A stretch of DNA of 64,000 nucleotides, taken from Deminuibacter sp966424055. Lineage in GTDB: Bacteria; Bacteroidota; Bacteroidia; Chitinophagales; Chitinophagaceae. The DNA is taken from positions 1 through 64,000 of the forward strand of contig CBJLMB010000013.1 in the NCBI GenBank assembly GCA_966424055.1. Direction: 5' to 3'. The position numbers were made by a program, and so were the translations under genes. The notes below the pieces were generated by a model. The model saw nothing but the letters and a program-made list of their open reading frames with translations, ran no database searches and was not told the origin of the DNA. Positions 34,266 through 42,703 of the stretch are shown here, in pieces (position 1 is the first letter of the stretch; each line of letters begins with the position of its first letter).

Positions 34266-35822
34266 TTATTGATACCCTGCATTCTGCGCGCTGGCTGGAA
34301 TATCGGGGTTTTGTAAAATTTCTGTAAGCGGTATAGGATAACGGTTGTGAAAGGTTTGTATGGTATTGCTTTGCGCAGCCCATTTGTTGCGGGCTTTTAC
34401 CAGTTCTACCAGTTTGCCGGTACGTATCAGGTCCATCCGGCGCCAGCCTTCAAAACAGAGTTCACGCATACGCTCATCCAGTATTTTGGTGCGGAAATCG
34501 GCCTGGCTCATACCAGGGCTCCACTGCATGTTCTGCGGCAGGCTGCCACCAAAAGCCCTTGTCCTTACCTGGTTTACATAATTAACGCCTTCAGCAGTGC
34601 GTTGCAGTTCGTTTAAACATTCGGCATAGCAAAGCAGGATATCGGCATAGCGCAGGTAAAAAACATCTTTACCCGAGTTCCAGAAACTATTGTTGCCCTG
34701 TGTGCGCGGGTCTTCAAATTTTTTTACATGCGGGTCCAGTTCATCACCGCCAAAACCGGGCGGCAGCTTGGGAACCGTATCCCTGCCATTCGACATGCGG
34801 TAGGTGAAATTATAACGGATGCTCTGGTTTTTGCGCACATCACCCGGCTCCCAGATACCGCCCTGGGATACATCGCTGTAACAGTATTTAGTGGGAACCA
34901 TCAGGTCGTAGCCGCCGAAATAACAGTATTCATCAATATTGGCAAGTGCCCTGGAGCCCATCTGCCATTGTATCTGGTTATTGTCGGGATATACATTGAT
35001 AAACTGGAATTCATAGATCGATTCGGGACCATTGGGTTTGGTATAATCATACAGGTCGGCAAAATTGGCCGCCAGGCTGTATTTGCCCGAACTGATAATG
35101 GTATTGAACTGCTGTGCGGCTTTCTGAAAATCACGGAAACTAGATTCCTGCGGCGCATACATGTACACTTTGCCCAGTAAGGCAATGGCTGCATACCTGG
35201 TTGCTCTTTTTTTATCGCTCTGTGTTTCGGGTAAATGCGCTGCAGCGAACTGAAGATCCTGTATGATGAAACTGTACACCTTGTCAAGCGGCTGCCTGCG
35301 GCGGCCAAGCTCGTTTTGCCGGGCCTGGTCAATGATCGGGATTTCACCCCAGTATTGTGCCAGCTCGAATGTAAGCGCTGCACGTATAAAGCGTGCTTCA
35401 CCCTGCAGTATATTGGCTTTGACTGTATCTTCTTTGTTGTTCTGTAAACCATAAACAGCCTGTGCCGCAGTATTGACAATGGGCCAGCGCGCATCCCACT
35501 GCCCGGTGATCGCGTTGTTACGGGGAGCAAGAAAACCATTGTATTTGTCAAGACCCGATTGATCAGCATCGGTGTTTACCTGGAATGCGCCCTGCTGCGC
35601 TTCATCGCCACCGAGCTGGAAAATAAAGCCGCCCCTGTCTTTGCGTGTATCACGCCATTTGATATATAAACCGCCGATAACCGGTTCAATATTGGAAAGC
35701 TTGCTGAATACCTGTTCCTGTGTCAGCGCTGTTTTAGGATCCTGGTCGAGAAATTTTTTGCAGGAGAACTGTGTTATCAACCCTGCAAAGGACAGCATGT
35801 ATATGAATAGTCTGGATTTCAT
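34266..35822 (-). CDS. SusD/RagB family glycan-binding lipoprotein (PUL 1)
   Basis: A 518-aa SusD-like lipoprotein. The signal peptide ends in a lipobox before Cys (AGLITQFSCKKFLDQDPK), so the mature protein is lipid-anchored at the cell surface. The SusD fold is seen in the N-terminal TPR-like helices (VYGLQNNKEDTVKANILQGE; RATRYAAIALLGKVYMYAP) and in the C-terminal signature DERMRELCFEGWRRMDLIRT followed by RYPIPLTEILQNP. SusD proteins lid the SusC channel and capture glycans. The gene is 23 bases downstream of susC in the same direction, so it is co-transcribed. Confidence 0.96.
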   Translation of the reverse strand: MKSRLFIYMLSFAGLITQFSCKKFLDQDPKTALTQEQVFSKLSNIEPVIGGLYIKWRDTRKDRGGFIFQLGGDEAQQGAFQVNTDADQSGLDKYNGFLAPRNNAITGQWDARWPIVNTAAQAVYGLQNNKEDTVKANILQGEARFIRAALTFELAQYWGEIPIIDQARQNELGRRRQPLDKVYSFIIQDLQFAAAHLPETQSDKKRATRYAAIALLGKVYMYAPQESSFRDFQKAAQQFNTIISSGKYSLAANFADLYDYTKPNGPESIYEFQFINVYPDNNQIQWQMGSRALANIDEYCYFGGYDLMVPTKYCYSDVSQGGIWEPGDVRKNQSIRYNFTYRMSNGRDTVPKLPPGFGGDELDPHVKKFEDPRTQGNNSFWNSGKDVFYLRYADILLCYAECLNELQRTAEGVNYVNQVRTRAFGGSLPQNMQWSPGMSQADFRTKILDERMRELCFEGWRRMDLIRTGKLVELVKARNKWAAQSNTIQTFHNRYPIPLTEILQNPDIPASAQNAGYQ

Positions 35823-35845
35823 CTTTTTTATTTTACAGTGGATGA

Positions 35846-38800
35846 TTATAAGCTGATGTTTAAGCCAACAATAACAGCCTTCGCATTGGGATAGCCATCG
35901 CCTGTTTCAGGGTCATAGCCTTTGTCTTTGGTGAACAGCAGCAGGTTGGTGCCGGTAATATATATCCTGGCATTGTCAAGCGATGCCCGCTGCGTGATCT
36001 TTTTAGGCAATGTATACGAAAGCGTAGCGGTAGACATGCGCAGGAAAGAGGAATTCTGTAAACCCAGGTCTACATCGCTCACATTGAAACGGGAGATGCC
36101 GTATAATGCACGCGGAACAGTGGTGTTGGTATGGTCAGGTGTCCACCTGTTCAGCATATCCGTATGTGCAACACTCATACCCGCAGAGCTGATCATGCCT
36201 TCATAAAACCCGCTGATCCTTTTTAAACCGGAAGAATAGTTGAAAAACACATTCAGGCCAAAACCTTTGTAACTAAGATCGGTACCAAAACCGCCATAGA
36301 ACGCAGGATCGGTTTTGCCCACCACATAACGGTCATTGTCGTTGATCACTTTATTGCCATCTTTATCTACAGGGATAATATCACCCGGGTGCACTGTTCT
36401 GCCGCCGAAATCAATGTCTTTGATCTTGTCCATATCAGACTGCTGCGCAATTTTCTGGAATTTATAGGAGTAGATATTGTTCAGTGATTCACCAACGAAC
36501 AGGTTACCGGTACGCTGTATTTCCACACCTGTATAACCTCCTTTGTTGTAAATGGCGGTGGTATTGCCATACAGGCGGGTGATCCTGTTTTTGTCGGAAG
36601 AAAGATTGACATTGATATTCCATTGCAGGTCTTTTTGCTGGATGATGGCATAACCCAGGTTCAGCTCGATACCGGTGTTCTTCAGTGCACCAACATTGGA
36701 AATAGTATTGGTAAAACCAGAGGTGGTGGCCAAGGTCTGCTGCATCAGCAGGTCATCGTTCACGATATTGAAATAATCGGCGGTAAAATTGAGCCGGTTG
36801 TTCAGGAAGGCGAGCTCTACCCCGAGGTTCAGCTGTTTCTGCCGCTCCCATTTCAGGTTGGGATTACCCCGCCTGCCATCTGATTGGTAGGAATAGGAAC
36901 CGTTGTTATAAGTAGGGCGGTACAATGATACATAAGCATAGTTGGGAATGTTCTGGTTGCCTGCAATACCATAGCCCACGCGCCATTTCATCCTGTTGAG
37001 CCAGGAAAAACCCGACATGAAATGTTCCCGTGACATGTCCCATGCCAGTCCTGCAGAGGGGAATGCCCCCCATTTATGGTTGGCGCCGAATTTGGATGAA
37101 CCATCATACCGCAGTGTGGCGGTTACAAAATATTTGTTATCGAACGAATAATCTGCACGGGCCAGGTAAGAGCTGAGGGTAGTGGTCACAAAATCTGATC
37201 CCAGTACGAATTTGTCTTTTGAATAAGCGCCGTTCAGGTACATGTAAGTGAAATCATTATTGGGAAAACCATAAGCATCTATCTGATCGTAATTGGAGCT
37301 GTTCTGCTGGGTAGAAGTACCTGCCAGTGCTGTAAGGCTGTTCTTGCCAAAGCGTTTGGTGTAAGTGATGGTATTGTCCCACTGCCAGTTGTTGTTCTCT
37401 GCTTTGTAATGGGTGGCATGCCCCTGGTCGTTGTTGCGTATAGACTGCCCTACATTGCTGGGAATATAGGCATAGTTCTGCTGCGTCATCAGGTCGGCAG
37501 AAAGCGTGGAGCGGATTGTGATGTCTTTGTTGATGTTTACACTGATATAATTGCTGGTAAGCAACCGGTTCAGGTAATTATTGCTGACGATGCTAAGGCT
37601 TTTGAAAGGATTATAGGCATTGTTGTCTATGATCCCTGCCCATTTCAGGTAAGTGTAACCGGTATCGATGGGCAGCATGGGATTGGCATTGACAGCGGCG
37701 GAGAATACACTGCTATTGGTCACCTGGCTGATGCCCCTGTTGAAAGTGGTATTGGTACCTACTTTCAACCAGCTTTTTACATACTGTTCCAGGTTGAGCC
37801 TGCCGCCCAGTCTTTTGTAATCGGCGCCTTTGATCAGCCCTTGCTGGTCGGTATAGTTTACGCTGAACAGGTAAGTGCCTTTATCTGAACCGCCTGAAAA
37901 GCTGAGTGTATGGTTCTGCTGCATGGCAGTGCGGTCAACAGCGTCCAGCCAGTCGTAGGTTTTGTTGTCCCGGTAAGCCTGCTGCTCATAGGGGGCAAAT
38001 ACATTGCCACTATCACTGGTGATAAGGTTGATATACTGCTGGCGGTTGCCATTGGGATTTTGCTCCATATACTGGTTGGCAAATGCATCTACCCGCAGGT
38101 TGTAGAGATCGTGTGTGCCCAGCGTGTTCATTTTTTTGCTGAACTTCTGCCAGCCGATCCAGGTATTGTACGATATGGTGCCTGCGCCTTTTTTGCCTTT
38201 TTTCGTAGTAACGATCACCACGCCATTGGCACCTCTTGAACCATACATGGCCGTGGCAGAAGCATCTTTCAATACTTCAACCGATGCAATATCATCAGGG
38301 TTCAGTGTATTGAAATTACCTTCGATGATGGCGCCGTCAACCACGAAGATGGGGTTGGTGCCAAACTGGATAGAGTTATTGCCGCGCACTTTGATAGATG
38401 CATCGGCCCCGGGCGCAGCGCTGGCGGTAATACGTGCACCGGGCAGTTTACCCTGTATGGCCTGGTTGATGCCCGAGGTTGGGGTGGCCGCGATTTTATC
38501 AGCATTAATGGAAGCAACGGCGCCGGTAAGGTCTTTTCTTTTTAGTACTGCGCCTACTACCACTACTTCATCAAGCTGACCGCCATTATCGTTCTCAAGC
38601 GTGATGATCAGGTTGTCGTTGCCTGTGGCAGTAATATCCTGGTCTTTGTATCCCAGCGATTTTACCAGTAGTTCGGCAGGTATCGATGGAACGGTAAGGT
38701 TGAATTGGCCGGCATCATTGGTAAGCGTTATTTTTCCTGGTGCAGACTTCAGCGACACCTGTGCGCCGGCAACAGGATCGCCATTTTTCTTGTCCACAAT

Positions 38801-38884
38801 TTTTCCGTGAATGGTGATGCCCTGCGCATAGGCAAACAGGCAGGGTACACACAACAGCAGAAGGAGTGTTAGTCTATTTTTCAT
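35846..38884 (-). CDS. SusC/RagA TonB-dependent outer-membrane transporter (PUL 1)
   Basis: A 1012-aa TonB-dependent transporter. It has a signal peptide (LTLLLLLCVPCLFAYAQ), then a carboxypeptidase-regulatory-like domain (about residues 22-95), then a TonB plug with the SusC signature SVEVLKDASATAMYGSRGAN near residue 200, then a long 22-strand barrel ending in NAKAVIVGLNISL. It imports oligosaccharides across the outer membrane together with the adjacent SusD. The promoter identified upstream gives a leader of about 300 bases. No anti-sigma/sigma pair lies nearby, so control is more likely through the AraC regulator. Confidence 0.97.
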   Translation of the reverse strand: MKNRLTLLLLLCVPCLFAYAQGITIHGKIVDKKNGDPVAGAQVSLKSAPGKITLTNDAGQFNLTVPSIPAELLVKSLGYKDQDITATGNDNLIITLENDNGGQLDEVVVVGAVLKRKDLTGAVASINADKIAATPTSGINQAIQGKLPGARITASAAPGADASIKVRGNNSIQFGTNPIFVVDGAIIEGNFNTLNPDDIASVEVLKDASATAMYGSRGANGVVIVTTKKGKKGAGTISYNTWIGWQKFSKKMNTLGTHDLYNLRVDAFANQYMEQNPNGNRQQYINLITSDSGNVFAPYEQQAYRDNKTYDWLDAVDRTAMQQNHTLSFSGGSDKGTYLFSVNYTDQQGLIKGADYKRLGGRLNLEQYVKSWLKVGTNTTFNRGISQVTNSSVFSAAVNANPMLPIDTGYTYLKWAGIIDNNAYNPFKSLSIVSNNYLNRLLTSNYISVNINKDITIRSTLSADLMTQQNYAYIPSNVGQSIRNNDQGHATHYKAENNNWQWDNTITYTKRFGKNSLTALAGTSTQQNSSNYDQIDAYGFPNNDFTYMYLNGAYSKDKFVLGSDFVTTTLSSYLARADYSFDNKYFVTATLRYDGSSKFGANHKWGAFPSAGLAWDMSREHFMSGFSWLNRMKWRVGYGIAGNQNIPNYAYVSLYRPTYNNGSYSYQSDGRRGNPNLKWERQKQLNLGVELAFLNNRLNFTADYFNIVNDDLLMQQTLATTSGFTNTISNVGALKNTGIELNLGYAIIQQKDLQWNINVNLSSDKNRITRLYGNTTAIYNKGGYTGVEIQRTGNLFVGESLNNIYSYKFQKIAQQSDMDKIKDIDFGGRTVHPGDIIPVDKDGNKVINDNDRYVVGKTDPAFYGGFGTDLSYKGFGLNVFFNYSSGLKRISGFYEGMISSAGMSVAHTDMLNRWTPDHTNTTVPRALYGISRFNVSDVDLGLQNSSFLRMSTATLSYTLPKKITQRASLDNARIYITGTNLLLFTKDKGYDPETGDGYPNAKAVIVGLNISL

Positions 38885-39317
38885 AATTAATAGTGATGGT
38901 ATTTACTGGATAATATCAGGTACGGTATTGTGTTACATAAAAGCAGTAGGGCTTTATGAGATAGATAAAAACATTTACTTGTTTTGTTCTGTACACAGCG
39001 CAGCCGGTAAGATGGAGATAATTGAATGGAACATCAATGATCATATGGCAATCGTTCCGGTCGCTGTAATACGCATTACTGCTGGGTTGGGTCAATAACA
39101 GCCTGTCGGGCGGATAAAGTGCAATATCCCGGCTAGTTAACTGTTACTATCCCAGCATCCGGACAGTAATTGTCTGTACTATACTATGCTATACTACAAA
39201 TGTAAGGCAATCGTTTGAATACTTCCAAATGCTTTTTTTGTGCAGCATGTTCTTACTGCAAATTAGTTTGTGCCTGGTTTGAGAGAATAGAGAATCTTCT
39301 GAATGGGATGGATTATT
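38885..39317 (-). promoter_or_regulatory. susC leader and promoter region (PUL 1)
   Basis: No gene lies in this 433-base gap. Reading toward susC, the Bacteroidota-type promoter TTTG (39226-39229) - 21 bases - TACATTTG (39197-39204) matches the TTTG/TAnnTTTG consensus closely. Transcription would begin near 39190 and leave a leader of about 305 bases before the susC ATG, long enough for a regulatory RNA structure. A repetitive TATACTA-type run lies just after the -7 box (39176-39197). Confidence 0.7.
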
Positions 39318-40241
39318 TTATGAAGCAGCATCGCCGCCGGTATAAGCCGGTTTATTCCTTTTCCTGTATTCGCTGGGCGATAAACCCATCAGTTTGGAAA
39401 ACAGGCGCGAAAAATAATATTGATCATCCACGCCCAGTGCGGCAGCAATTTCTTTAACGGTCATAGCCGATAAAAGCAGGTACTGACAGGCTTTTTGCAC
39501 TTTCAGGTGATTGAAATATTCAATGGGAGAGTAACCGGTTTTCTGGCGGAAGACAGCCGAGAAATGAGAAACAGATAAACGCGCCAGCCGGGCAAATTCC
39601 TGCAGGCTGCAAACTGTATGTATTTTTTTCTGCATCAGTTCAATAACAGCACTGAGCATGTCATTGTCTTTTTTATTATCGGTATTATTGAATTGCTCTT
39701 CATAAAGGATAGAAGACAGGAAATGGTAGAAGATCATGTTCACATAGCGGAGATTATCGGCGCCATAACCTTTTTCCAGGTTGAAATAGATTTCCTGGAA
39801 CAGCTTGATCCGGTTTTCATTGTACATCAGCTGCGGTTTCCGGTTCCGTTCATTCAGCTGCAGCAGGTTTACAATATGGGCCGATACTTCACCGCGGAAA
39901 TGTACCCAGTAAATTGTCCATGGGTCCTGTGTGCCCGCAGAATATTTATGAGGGGTATTGGCGGGTATCACAATGAACTGCGAAGGCGTGATCTCTGTTT
40001 TTTTCCTGTTGATCTCCACCCAGCCTTTGCCTTCCACACAATAAATAATAATGTGCTGGCCAATACCGGCATGCCTTTCTACATAATGCCCCGCTGCTTT
40101 GGGGTAATAGCCGATATCGGTAATATATACCTGCCTGGTGATAGGGTCTGCGGTGAGAAAATCGCTCATGATCTTCTTAGGCAGCACGATCAGTTGCTGT
40201 CCGTCAAAACCCTGCCGCTTCCGCTGCATTTTATCTTTCAT
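39318..40241 (-). CDS. AraC family transcriptional regulator of PUL 1
   Basis: A 307-aa regulator with an N-terminal cupin-like AraC ligand-binding domain (about residues 30-160: IIIYCVEGKGWVEINRKKTE, then PSQFIVIPANTPHKYSAGT) and a C-terminal AraC helix-turn-helix pair (about residues 200-298: LQEFARLARLSVSHFSAVFR, then KEIAAALGVDDQYYFSRLFS). It lies between the susC/D pair and the divergent hydrolase operon starting at 40497. It is therefore the natural sugar-responsive regulator of both, an inference from position. A second ATG four codons later could also be used. Confidence 0.93.
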   Translation of the reverse strand: MKDKMQRKRQGFDGQQLIVLPKKIMSDFLTADPITRQVYITDIGYYPKAAGHYVERHAGIGQHIIIYCVEGKGWVEINRKKTEITPSQFIVIPANTPHKYSAGTQDPWTIYWVHFRGEVSAHIVNLLQLNERNRKPQLMYNENRIKLFQEIYFNLEKGYGADNLRYVNMIFYHFLSSILYEEQFNNTDNKKDNDMLSAVIELMQKKIHTVCSLQEFARLARLSVSHFSAVFRQKTGYSPIEYFNHLKVQKACQYLLLSAMTVKEIAAALGVDDQYYFSRLFSKLMGLSPSEYRKRNKPAYTGGDAAS

Positions 40242-40420
40242 GGTTCGGGCTTATGGAAGGCAAGTTAAGAAAGAATAAAATAGTCCATCGTTTTCATAAA
40301 ATAACCCATTCTTTATGTTAGCGCTGAGCGCGAGATTTGAACTGTTGAACGACCAGCTGTTTTGATGAAGAAGATTGCGATGCCTTTTTTCCACACCCAC
40401 TGAACCGGTGCTGAACAAAG

Positions 40421-40436
40421 CCGGTTGTATAACCGG
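40421..40436. promoter_or_regulatory. Inverted repeat in the AraC/hydrolase divergent gap
   Basis: CCGGTT-4-AACCGG (a perfect 6-bp inverted repeat) lies 61 bases before the start of the hydrolase operon. It could be an operator or a 5' leader hairpin. AraC proteins usually bind direct repeats, so this may belong to another factor. No clear TAnnTTTG box is visible in the 255-base gap. Confidence 0.3.
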
Positions 40437-40496
40437 GATGGAAGCTATTGCAGCCATTCTGTTGCTTTATTCAGCTGATGAACAAATACATGATCC

Positions 40497-42683
40497 ATGA
40501 AGAGAACAGGTTTGTTGATTTTATTATCCTTATTGCTGTTGTGTGAATGGTTGTATGCCGGGCCTGTACAGGCTTACCGTGACAGCCTGGTGGTAACCGC
40601 AGGCACTATCCGGATTGTGGTGCACAACCGCAATGGCACCTCCGATTATCATTTTGCCAATGGGCATTCGCTGATGGCTACGGTTGCTTTTGTGGAAGAC
40701 AGGCAGGCTGGTTATTTTTCTTCTGCTGCTTACCGGCAACATATATACAAAACAGAAAAGATACATGATTCACTGGGGCGGGGCATCCGTATCAGTATAC
40801 GGCATGAAGATGACCGGTTGCCCGTGGTACTGCTACAACATATTGTGGTGTATGGCGCAGCTTCTTTTTTGCTGGTAGATGCATCGGCTTTTAAAAAAGA
40901 GCGGGGCGTAAAATTGTTCAGCAGGTATATCTCCCCACTGGCAGTACTCCCCGGGCATAAGGGAAGCTGCCATATTCAGGGAGCCATGCCCCGTATATTA
41001 GATGCTCCCTTTGATAATGACAACTGGGCCGGCGCAGTAACACGCAGCTGGCCTGCAAAAGGGATCAGTTACGAATTTTCTGCCCTGTACAACCAGGCTT
41101 CTTTTTCAGGCATAGTAATGGGCAGTGTACAGCACGACCGCTGGAAAACAGGGATTGCCTACCGCACTGCCAGCCAGGACGGCCTGCTCGATTCTTTACT
41201 GGTATATGGCGGGGTAGCTACAGCCGATGATAAATCGCTGCCGGCTTTATATGGCGGCTACGACGGCACACATGATCATGCACCGCATGGTGTGGTGAGT
41301 GGCACAGTTGTGCAGTCACCAGGTGTATTTCTCTGTGGCGGTGATATTCGTACTGCACTGGAAAAATATGGCGCCATAAATGCCCGCATCAACGGCAGCT
41401 TGCGCTGGAACAGGGAAGCGCCGGTATACTGGAACAGTTTTGGTGTGGAAGATGTATTGGGAGCCAGGCATATCATGATGCCGGATGGTGTGAAGCAGGT
41501 ATCGGATTTTATCCGTTCGATGAATTATTTTAACAGCCATAACCCGGTGCTGAGCATCGATTCTTATGATCAATCCATATACACCACACCTGTATTATCG
41601 GCTATCGGGTCGTATGCTGCTGCCAGGAACCAGCGTATGGGTTTTTATTGTATCCCTTTCGCCGTGTGGACCTGGAAAGATTCGCTAAATAAATTGCTAC
41701 CGGGTACCCAAACCATTTTGCGCGATGTTGTGCTGCGCGACACCGCCAACCAGCCTATTTTTTATAAAGAAGGCAACTTCGGGGCTTATGCTATAGATCC
41801 TACTCATCCCGCTACCCGGGCAATGATGGTACATGCCCTGCAAAAAGCAAAGATCATACATGCTTCTTTTATCAAGATAGATTTTTTAACCGCAGGTGCA
41901 CTGGAAACACCGGCGCATTATGATACGTCTGTTCAAACGGGTATGCAGGCCTATAATAAGGGCATGCAACTGCTGAAACATCTTGTGGATTCTATCATGG
42001 GGCCCGATGTATTTATTACACAGGCCATTTCACCGCTGTTCCCCAGCCAGTATGCACACACACGTTTTATATCTACCGATGTGTATTCACACCTGCGGGA
42101 TGATGAACCTGGTTTCCCGCATTATGGCAGCACCGGCGCCTCACTGGCCAATGGCTCGTTCATGTGGTGGGTAAAAGGAAGTTTATGGCCATATACCAAT
42201 CTCGATGTATGTATTATGAAAAATTTCCAGCATAATCCCGATCTTTCTGAACAGGATATTAAAGTGCGGCTGTATGCAATGATGGTGATGGGGAGTATAC
42301 TGGGTGATGGCTCAGACCTGCGTAACCCGCTGGCCGTACAAAGAGCCCGGAAATATATAAACAATAAAGCACTGTGTGATTATTTCAGCCATCCCAGGGT
42401 ATTTACACCGCTGCGTATGGCTGATGGCGATGGGATGGATCAGCAATTGTCTTTTTACCTGAAAGGGGATACCACTACGCTGGCGATGTTCAATTTTAGC
42501 AGGCAACAGGCGTTCACAGAAAGTTTCCGGCTGGCATCATTGAAGCTAAAACCAGGTCATTACCTTATTAAAGACTTTTTAACCAATACCGTACTGGGCA
42601 GTATTGAAAAAGAGCAGGCAGTTTTTTCGCTGACCGTTGCTGAAAAAGATGCCTGCCTGGTACAATTGATAGCAACACCATAA
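40497..42683 (+). CDS. Secreted alpha-galactosidase-like glycoside hydrolase (clan GH-D)
   Basis: A 728-aa protein with an N-terminal signal peptide (GLLILLSLLLLCEWLYAG). An N-terminal beta-sandwich is followed by a TIM-barrel-like region. The barrel contains HASFIKIDFLTAGALE near residue 458, which resembles the catalytic nucleophile strand K-x-D of GH27/GH36 alpha-galactosidases. RFISTDVYSHLRDDEPGF near residue 523 may supply the acid/base Asp. The C-terminal beta domain follows. It would release terminal alpha-galactosyl (or related) residues in the periplasm or at the surface. It is the first of five tightly spaced + strand genes. The exact GH family is uncertain and the sequence is divergent. 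Confidence 0.7.
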   Translation: MKRTGLLILLSLLLLCEWLYAGPVQAYRDSLVVTAGTIRIVVHNRNGTSDYHFANGHSLMATVAFVEDRQAGYFSSAAYRQHIYKTEKIHDSLGRGIRISIRHEDDRLPVVLLQHIVVYGAASFLLVDASAFKKERGVKLFSRYISPLAVLPGHKGSCHIQGAMPRILDAPFDNDNWAGAVTRSWPAKGISYEFSALYNQASFSGIVMGSVQHDRWKTGIAYRTASQDGLLDSLLVYGGVATADDKSLPALYGGYDGTHDHAPHGVVSGTVVQSPGVFLCGGDIRTALEKYGAINARINGSLRWNREAPVYWNSFGVEDVLGARHIMMPDGVKQVSDFIRSMNYFNSHNPVLSIDSYDQSIYTTPVLSAIGSYAAARNQRMGFYCIPFAVWTWKDSLNKLLPGTQTILRDVVLRDTANQPIFYKEGNFGAYAIDPTHPATRAMMVHALQKAKIIHASFIKIDFLTAGALETPAHYDTSVQTGMQAYNKGMQLLKHLVDSIMGPDVFITQAISPLFPSQYAHTRFISTDVYSHLRDDEPGFPHYGSTGASLANGSFMWWVKGSLWPYTNLDVCIMKNFQHNPDLSEQDIKVRLYAMMVMGSILGDGSDLRNPLAVQRARKYINNKALCDYFSHPRVFTPLRMADGDGMDQQLSFYLKGDTTTLAMFNFSRQQAFTESFRLASLKLKPGHYLIKDFLTNTVLGSIEKEQAVFSLTVAEKDACLVQLIATP

Positions 42684-42703
42684 ACAGGTACAAAACAAAT
42701 TAT

